This document shows, in pieces, positions 40,668 through 43,634 of a stretch of 43,634 nucleotides of DNA; within the stretch, counting starts at the first letter, position 1; each line of letters starts with the position of its first letter. The stretch lies in contig NZ_JAGGKQ010000024.1 in assembly GCF_017873815.1 (NCBI RefSeq), positions 1-43,634 of the forward strand. The letters are read 5' to 3'. Position numbers and translations under genes: made by a program. The notes under the pieces are model-generated. The model worked only from the letters and a program-made list of their open reading frames with translations. It had not been told where the DNA came from and ran no database searches. Source of the DNA: Halorubrum alkaliphilum. Its GTDB lineage: Archaea > Halobacteriota > Halobacteria > Halobacteriales > Haloferacaceae.

Positions 40668-40853
40668 ATGGGGAGTTCAGGTGAGTCAAATAAAGGAATT
40701 ATTTTGGTTACCATAGCCATGGCCATCGCGGGAGGAAGCATGCTAGTGAGGATTGTACAGGGTGATGGTGGTCTTTGGGCAGTTCTCGCTGTGCTTGCAT
40801 GTCTGATCGCGGTAGCAATAGAGGTATCACAGTTGATTTCCCGGCACCTGTAG
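40668..40853 (+). CDS. Small two-helix membrane protein
   Basis: The 61-aa product has two hydrophobic helices (IILVTIAMAIAGGSMLV and LWAVLAVLACLIAVAIEV). A TTTTAAAC box 25-30 nt before the ATG supports leaderless expression. No family is recognised; it could be a structural or toxin-like membrane peptide. It is followed after 135 nt by the glycosyltransferase. Confidence 0.55.
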   Translation: MGSSGESNKGIILVTIAMAIAGGSMLVRIVQGDGGLWAVLAVLACLIAVAIEVSQLISRHL

Positions 40854-40988
40854 GCTTGCGCGGTGTGTCTATCATCTGTTATAATCACGCCCGAATCATA
40901 GCATACTAATTGCTGACAAATTAAGCAGTCCGGGACCGTCGTAATATCTCAACGATGTATTTATTTGATCTGTGATCGTACGGATTAT

Positions 40989-42227
40989 GTGAATAATATT
41001 CTCCTTTGGCTGACGGTGGATTTCGGTTATTCAGTTATTGTATGGACGATTTTGCTGATTTTCTTTATTGCGACAGTGTATTGGCTATTCGAAATGCTGG
41101 TGGTAGGTCGAGCATCCTGTGGCCCGCTCGAATACGGACCAGAAGATGTCGAAGTCCGTATTATGACTATTGACGCTGAATCCGTTGTCCAAGCCACGGT
41201 TGATGTACTCCCTGATAACTTATCGGCAGTTCGCGTCATCGCTGAGCGAGACATCAATATACAGCGGGCAACAGTTCATGCTGTTCCAGACGATTTTGTT
41301 TGCGAAGCTACTCGGAAGGGCCGCGCCATTGAATGGGCACGCCAACAGATCCCGTGTGAAGCGGAGTACGTGCTGTATCTTGATGAGGACACGTTGCTTG
41401 AGGATTTTGAAGGTCTCCCCGACGCAGATCTGATTCAGTTATCTGAACATCCGATTCGGAGTGACTCGTGGCTTGCCTATCTGGCAGAGATTTTCCGGAT
41501 GGGATTCCAGTACGAACAGGCGACATTCCCTAGGTTCCGCTACCCGATGTATGCGTGGGGAGGTGGTTTTGCGATCAGGAAGACCGTCGAGGATCAGGTG
41601 ACGTGGAATGTGAACTCAGTTACAGAGGATACGAATTTCATTTGGCGAGCGTTCGAGGATTCGTCACGAGATTTGGCGTTTCTCCGTGTACGGGCGATGA
41701 ATCAAGCGCCACCGTCCGTCCGTGAAATGATTCATCAGCGGCGGCGATGGATTTCCGGCGCGGCGAACGACTCACACCTGCTTCCATATCGATACCAGAT
41801 ACTGTCGCTGCTTCGGAACGCGGCGTGGGGACTCGTATTTCTCTCCCCGCTACTGCTGATTCCGGTAGTAACACCGTTTTCCGTGGTGTTTTCTCCAGAA
41901 TTATATTTGCTACTGTTTCAGTTCCAGCTCATCGGACTATTCGGCTGGGCGATCCTCGGCTACTGGTACTCTGGAGAGCGGCTTCGAGTCTTACTACTTC
42001 TGTTAGTTACGATCCCACTCGTAGCGGTTATCCATGCTGCCGGTGCTTTTTGGGCTATTGTTTCACCGACTACCAATTTTCGTGTAACACGGAAGGTTAC
42101 TCCAACAAAAGTCAAAGACGAGGATGCTGCACAAGTAATACCGGCGGCGGCGCAGACGGGACAGAATCGGAGAACCGAAATGGAGACGGAAACTGCGGAG
42201 AACAGCGACTCGTCTTCAGAAACGTAG
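40989..42227 (+). CDS. Membrane glycosyltransferase family 2
   Basis: The 412-aa product starts at GTG 40989, about 25 nt after an A/T-rich TATA at 40957-40966; a TTG at 40965 would add eight residues. An N-terminal TM helix (residues 8-35) leads into the GT-A domain: MTIDAESVV, YVLYLDEDTLLEDF (DxD region), SVTEDTNF and HQRRRWISGA (the QxxRW motif of processive GT2 synthases). Three or four C-terminal helices follow. It probably polymerises or exports a polysaccharide from inside the membrane. It ends 12 nt into the opposite-strand GH16 gene. Confidence 0.85.
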   Translation: MNNILLWLTVDFGYSVIVWTILLIFFIATVYWLFEMLVVGRASCGPLEYGPEDVEVRIMTIDAESVVQATVDVLPDNLSAVRVIAERDINIQRATVHAVPDDFVCEATRKGRAIEWARQQIPCEAEYVLYLDEDTLLEDFEGLPDADLIQLSEHPIRSDSWLAYLAEIFRMGFQYEQATFPRFRYPMYAWGGGFAIRKTVEDQVTWNVNSVTEDTNFIWRAFEDSSRDLAFLRVRAMNQAPPSVREMIHQRRRWISGAANDSHLLPYRYQILSLLRNAAWGLVFLSPLLLIPVVTPFSVVFSPELYLLLFQFQLIGLFGWAILGYWYSGERLRVLLLLLVTIPLVAVIHAAGAFWAIVSPTTNFRVTRKVTPTKVKDEDAAQVIPAAAQTGQNRRTEMETETAENSDSSSET

Positions 42228-43091
42228 TGTAGACACCTTGACCCAATCAATAACGAGCCGTTCCGTCCATGCGTGAGTGAGGTCTGCCCGTCCGATTCGG
42301 TTAACATGATTCGAGAATACGAGCCCAAATGGCCGAGCCGTGGGTGCTGTGAGTGAATCGATCATCGCTGGTGGTGACGAGCGCGTTGCGACTCTCTCTC
42401 CGTTGAAATACCACTCAACCCGATCTTCGAACCACGCACAACCATACCGATTGAAACTCTCGGTCAGATCTACCCCGACATCAACCGCTGATGGTGCATC
42501 TTCGTGTGTCTCTCTGTCATCCGGCTCTCCCGAGGTACTCCAGTGAACATTCACGTTCAGCGACTGCCGTTCCGTTTCGGAGTCATCTCCACGTTGAAAC
42601 AGTTCGACGATATCGATTTCAGGTGGCCAATTCATGTTTGCGGGGTGCATCCAGAAGGCAGGTAACACTCCCGTTCGACCCGGGAGCTTGAGCCGAGCTT
42701 CGACGTACTGGCCGGGAGACGGATCAACCGGGATCCCAACGGCGGGATGATGGGATTCGTCACCGACGCTTGAATTTATTACTCCTTGATAGCAACCGGA
42801 CGGGCCAGTACCCTCGGATTCAATCTCTAAAACACAGTGATCATTTTCCACGAATACGTGGTCGGGGCTAACGGTTGCATCGTCGTCGGGGATCCAATCA
42901 TCTCGATCAATAAAGCCGACACCCCACCGATCCGGATCGAACCGATCCCACTGCTCTTCGACGACAACTGTCCAGTCGCCGTCGGGTCCGTCTGACATGG
43001 TCCCTCCTCGTATCGTTTCGAGACAGCCACATATAGACAGCGCCCCCAACACGGTGAGCGCTCCCCGTCGGTTGACTCGGTCACGCTTCAC
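42216..43091 (-). CDS. GH16-type secreted glycoside hydrolase (lipoprotein)
   Basis: The 291-aa product starts at GTG 43091: MKRDRVNRRGALTVLGALSICGCLE has twin arginines, a hydrophobic core and a lipobox-like ICGC, so it is probably a Tat lipoprotein outside the cell. The GH16 catalytic site is PPEIDIVELFQ (ExDxxE). FNRYGCAWFEDRVEWYFNGERVA is the typical strand after it, and GVLPAFWMHPANMNWP precedes it. It may cleave or remodel a beta-glucan-type polymer, and it overlaps the glycosyltransferase by 12 nt tail to tail, so the two may serve one exopolysaccharide. Confidence 0.82.
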   Translation of the reverse strand: MKRDRVNRRGALTVLGALSICGCLETIRGGTMSDGPDGDWTVVVEEQWDRFDPDRWGVGFIDRDDWIPDDDATVSPDHVFVENDHCVLEIESEGTGPSGCYQGVINSSVGDESHHPAVGIPVDPSPGQYVEARLKLPGRTGVLPAFWMHPANMNWPPEIDIVELFQRGDDSETERQSLNVNVHWSTSGEPDDRETHEDAPSAVDVGVDLTESFNRYGCAWFEDRVEWYFNGERVATRSSPPAMIDSLTAPTARPFGLVFSNHVNRIGRADLTHAWTERLVIDWVKVSTLRF

Positions 43092-43133
43092 AACACGGTT
43101 CGTACGTGTCCAGATTATTAATTTCGTACGTGT

Positions 43134-43634
43134 TTACCCCGAGGTCTCGACAGCCGGCACAGCGTGAGCCCGTGAGATAACCTCATTATTGCTGACGACT
43201 CGACGAAGTTCTTCGTATGGATTGCGTCCCTGCTGGCGCCACGTCGCCAGCAGGGACAAGACCGTCTCGTGAACGAACATTCCACGGTCATTACGGAGCG
43301 TTCCGATGATTTTCCGGAGAACCACTGGCTCACGAAGTGCGTTCTCTGCGGCATTGTTTGTCGGAGAGACCGCTGGCTCACCGACGAAGGTGAGCCAGTG
43401 GTCGAGACCTCCTTCGATCTTCCCCAGCAGTGTTGCCACTGGTCCGTCGGGTACTGACCGGTCAATCAGCGATTCAAGCTCTCTCCGCGCCACACGCTGG
43501 AGCTCTGCTCTCTCACGAGGACTTGGGTCGCTCTCCAGCCGAGCCTGGAGAGCGACGTATACCTGTCTGAGAGCCTGGTAGATCGGTTCACCTTCTGGCT
43601 GCTTTTCGGCGGCGTCCTCAGCCTCTCGAAGAAT
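43134..43634 (-). CDS. IS66-type transposase, partial at window edge
   Basis: The frame stays open from the window edge (43634) to the stop at 43134, giving 166 residues of the C-terminus. SPTNNAAENALREPVVLRKIIGTLRN followed by MFVHETVLSLLATWRQQGRNPYEELRRVV is the IS66 DDE C-terminal signature, with the catalytic Glu in AAENAL. Upstream sequence contains ARLESDPSPRERAELQRVAR. The N-terminal part is beyond the window. A repeated GTACGTGT at 43101 and about 43127 lies near the presumed element end. Confidence 0.85.
   Translation of the reverse strand: MLREAEDAAEKQPEGEPIYQALRQVYVALQARLESDPSPRERAELQRVARRELESLIDRSVPDGPVATLLGKIEGGLDHWLTFVGEPAVSPTNNAAENALREPVVLRKIIGTLRNDRGMFVHETVLSLLATWRQQGRNPYEELRRVVSNNEVISRAHAVPAVETSG

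Larger units (their letters stand above)
26192..43634. mobile_element. Accessory island with integrases and IS elements
   Basis: Beginning at the tRNA-Glu 3' end, the content switches from core enzymes to integrases, toxin-antitoxin genes, IS remnants and an unusual polymerase cassette. Base composition falls, most visibly after about 38.6 kb. The right border lies outside the window or has decayed; no repeat of the tRNA end is present. Several layers of insertion are likely, rather than one element. Confidence 0.6.

Noticed and set aside
26192-43634. A CRISPR array
   Set aside because: No run of regularly spaced direct repeats with unique spacers occurs on either strand.

Overview
The window is haloarchaeal chromosomal DNA. 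Its proteins are very acidic, the left 26 kb is strongly G+C-rich, TATA boxes lie about 25-28 nt before many start codons (leaderless transcription), and it encodes archaeal S6e, archaeosine tRNA-guanine transglycosylase, a fused siroheme decarboxylase and Tat-type lipoproteins. The repeat at 179-273 and general gene content recall Halorubrum; the genus is an inference from memory, not a search result.

Left part (1-26191) is ordinary core chromosome. After a striking C/G homopolymer tract and an inverted repeat come a lipoprotein, tRNA-Ser(UGA), Fe/Mn superoxide dismutase, a SIMIBI P-loop ATPase, a PUA/EVE-like protein, pterin carbinolamine dehydratase, a nucleoside deaminase, a Zn-ribbon/Rho-N-like pair, a four-TM protein resembling the division factor CdpA, a PHP phosphoesterase, two tandem MoeA genes (the second with a C-terminal periplasmic-binding-protein-like domain), a hotdog thioesterase, an M23-like protein, a 7TM-PAS histidine kinase, a lipoate ligase-like protein and S6e. 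A haem operon follows (AhbA-AhbB fusion, SirC, HemA), then NIF3-like protein, TgtA, a PNPOx-like protein, a DUF2342 zincin, a small membrane protein and an M42 aminopeptidase.

Right part (26192-43634) is an accessory island that starts at the 3' end of tRNA-Glu(CUC), next to an intact-looking tyrosine integrase. It is visibly less G+C-rich, most clearly from about 38.6 kb on. It holds a second integrase that has lost its box-I arginine, IS200/IS605-like end hairpins without tnpB, a Doc-type toxin with a small partner, an ADP-ribosylglycohydrolase, a three-gene RecA-fold/small protein/family-B polymerase cassette, MsrA, a RHH-like antitoxin with a truncated PIN toxin, a dead IS5-type transposase with a DUF433/DUF5615 toxin-antitoxin pair inside its outer ends, an ATPase-DUF234 nuclease-like gene, and a convergent glycosyltransferase-2/GH16 pair. 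The window ends inside an IS66-type transposase. No second copy of the tRNA-Glu 3' end is visible, so the island probably continues beyond the window.

The best candidate for an undescribed system is 31849-35019: a RecA/RadA-fold protein whose Walker A and B residues are lost, a 93-aa protein and a family-B polymerase with an apparently dead exonuclease, translationally overlapped. This layout is analogous to, but not homologous with, the bacterial ImuA-ImuB-DnaE2 mutagenesis cassette.
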